A stretch of 64,000 nucleotides of DNA from Lumnitzera littorea (taxonomy: Eukaryota > Streptophyta > Magnoliopsida > Myrtales > Combretaceae): contig JAMXBB010000002.1 of the NCBI GenBank assembly GCA_024138015.1, positions 50,772,469 through 50,836,468 on the forward strand, read 5' to 3'. The translations under genes and the position numbers were made by a program. Of this stretch, positions 62,263 through 64,000 are shown one piece after another. Every line of letters begins with the position of its first letter. Position 1 is the stretch's first letter. The notes beneath the pieces are model-generated. The model searched no databases, was not told the origin of the DNA, and saw only the letters and a program-made list of their open reading frames with translations.

Positions 62263-64000
62263 AATTATTCGGTAGAATAATAGCTATGAAAATAAACAAT
62301 GCATACTTAGTCAACCAATTTACAATCATACATATCATGTTATGCTTGGCTAAGGCTCTAGGTAGGGTTGTGACAAATCCATAGTCACATGCTTCCCTTT
62401 CTATTTTGAAGTAGGCAATGACTGTAACTCTCCTACTAACCTTTAGTGCTCGATTCTGATCATCTGACAAGTATGGCATCTAGACATGTACTTGGCTATC
62501 TCTCTCTTTATATTGTTCTACCAATAATGGGCCTTGAAGTCCCAGTACATTTTTGTACTCCCAAGGTGAACTATATACGCTAAGTTGTATGCTTCCTTAA
62601 TAACTCATATTTCAACCATGTAGCTGCCGGAACATACAACCAACCCTCAAACCTCAATACCTCCCTCTACATCTATTGCAAACTTAAGTACCTTTCTTAC
62701 CTCTATCTTGCTCTTGATCTCTTGTATACTCTAATCTTCCACCTAAGCGACTTTTATTCTATCCACAATAGTAACTACACTCTAAGACTGACCAATCTAG
62801 CACTTACCTCCCTAGTTAGTACCTTTAACTCAAGTCTACACATGTCTTCTAGTAATTGTCACTATGAAGAGAGCAAGCTTGCTACATTTCCTTGCTTCTT
62901 CCAACTTAAAACATTAGCTACTATGTTCGCTTTCCTAGGGTAATATTGGATGTACAAATCATAGTCTTTTATTAACTCTAGTTACTACCTCTATTTAATA
63001 TTCAAATCCTTCTGAATTAAGAAGTATTTGAGGCTCTTGTGATTTATATACACTTTGCACTTCTTACCTACTAGATAATGCCCCCATAACTTTAATGCTT
63101 ATACTGTAGTTGCTATCTCTAAGTCATGAGTGCGGTAATTTTTCTCATACGGCTTAAGCTGACGGGATGCATAAGCAATTACTTTGTTGTCTTGCATTAG
63201 GACACACTCTAAACCCTAAATAGATGCATCGTTGTATATTATAAATTCTTTCCCACTATAAGGTAAGGTCAAAATTGGTGCAGTTACAAGTTTGTCCTTC
63301 AGTTGTTGGAAACTCTCTTCACACTTATAAGTCCATTCAAACTTAACTCCCTTCTAAGTCATGCATGTCAATAATGTCACTATTCTTGAGAAACCTTCTA
63401 CAAACTTCCTATAATAACCTACTAACCCCAAAAAATTTCTAACCTTTGACACTATAGTAAGCCTCGGCTAGTCAACTACTACTTTTATCTTTTCTAGATC
63501 CATTGCAATGCTATCTTTATTCATGATATACCTAAGAAATGACACTTACTCAAGTCAAAAGTCGCACTTACTAAACTTGGCACATAACTTTTCTTCCCTT
63601 AGCTTGCCTAAAACAATTCTCAAGTGCTCAACATGCTCTTCGTGAGTTTTAGAATACATAAGTATGTCACTTATAAAAACCATAGCAAATATATCCTAGT
63701 ACTCTCTGAACACGCTGTTCATGAGGCCTATAAATGTTGCTAGAGCATTGGTAAGGCCAAATGACATCACTAAGAATTCATACAAACCATACCTAGTTCT
63801 AAAAGCCATCTTTATAACATCTTCTAACCTAATCTTTAACTAATAGTACCCAGAATACATGTCGATTTTAAAGAAAACTTAGGTACCCTACAACTGATTA
63901 AAAAGATCATCAATCATAGAAAGGGATACTTATTCTTTATGGTTACATGGTTTAGATCTCTGTAGTCAATGCATATGTGCAGACTACCATCCTCCTTCTT
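62263..64000 (-). pseudogene. Gypsy RT, RNase H and first part of integrase (runs off the right edge)
   Basis: From the right edge leftward, an RT reads KKEDGSLHICIDYRDLNHVTIKNKYP (split over the edge of the palm), YEFLVMSFGLTNALATF and FISDILMYSKTHEEHVE (about 63640-63680), where the usual DD pair is SD. RNase H follows at about 62950-63330. The integrase zinc region (about 62490-62580, YWDFKAHYW) and the start of the core (62263-62480: DYGFVTTLPRALAKHN, VNWLTKYALFI) come next. It belongs with the integrase half at 57660-58627. The changed catalytic residue and frame breaks indicate an inactive copy. Confidence 0.75.

Noticed and set aside
1..64000. CRISPR array or prokaryotic operon
   Set aside because: Repeats are transposon-derived and irregular, genes have spliceosomal introns, and coding content is plant-type.

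Overview
The window is AT-rich nuclear DNA from a flowering plant, most likely a eudicot. It holds two intact intron-containing genes, a RABA1-type Rab GTPase and a group IIe WRKY factor, with a conserved plant intron in each. The rest is a dense, mostly dead collection of plant transposable elements: Ty3/gypsy of several families including the Tat lineage, Ty1/copia, a TRIM, a LINE and Tourist-like MITEs. I see no bacterial, organellar or CRISPR-like content and no tRNA or rRNA gene.

Layout. 1-1564: 3' end of a Tat-type element with its 3' LTR. 4306-6938: a MITE split by a 2.15-kb solo gypsy LTR. 9106-9571: Tat-type solo LTR. 9987-10532: foldback element with long target duplications. 11.5-12.7 kb: antisense protein relic. 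13.3-18.8 kb: decayed gypsy element whose 3' LTR is split by a second LTR. 20.7-24.2 kb: gypsy integrase relic, complete TRIM, LINE 3' end. 25.9-28.5 kb: antisense gypsy LTR. 30.3-42.6 kb: two Tat-lineage elements, each with an antisense coiled-coil ORF downstream of pol; the second carries a MITE in its integrase and has a recognisable 3' LTR. 42.6-43.3 kb: start of an antisense copia element cut off by that LTR. 43.9-54.1 kb: gene island. 55.6-64.0 kb: a minus-strand gypsy element (3' LTR, integrase, RNase H, RT) whose integrase is split by a 3.6-kb insertion; it runs off the right edge.

Genes. RABA1 (+, 44817-48870, 218 aa) and WRKY (-, 50497-53885, 276 aa) are convergent, tail to tail, about 1.6 kb apart. 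They have no evident shared pathway: one acts in trans-Golgi/recycling-endosome traffic, the other in transcription. Both leaders are pyrimidine-rich and contain an AAACCCTAA telo-box. A 370-bp perfect duplication joined by an N just upstream of RABA1 looks like an assembly error.

I found no convincing undescribed system. The most informative items are nested insertions whose order and target duplications can be read directly, the TRIM, the long-TSD foldback element, and a G20 run just inside the WRKY intron.
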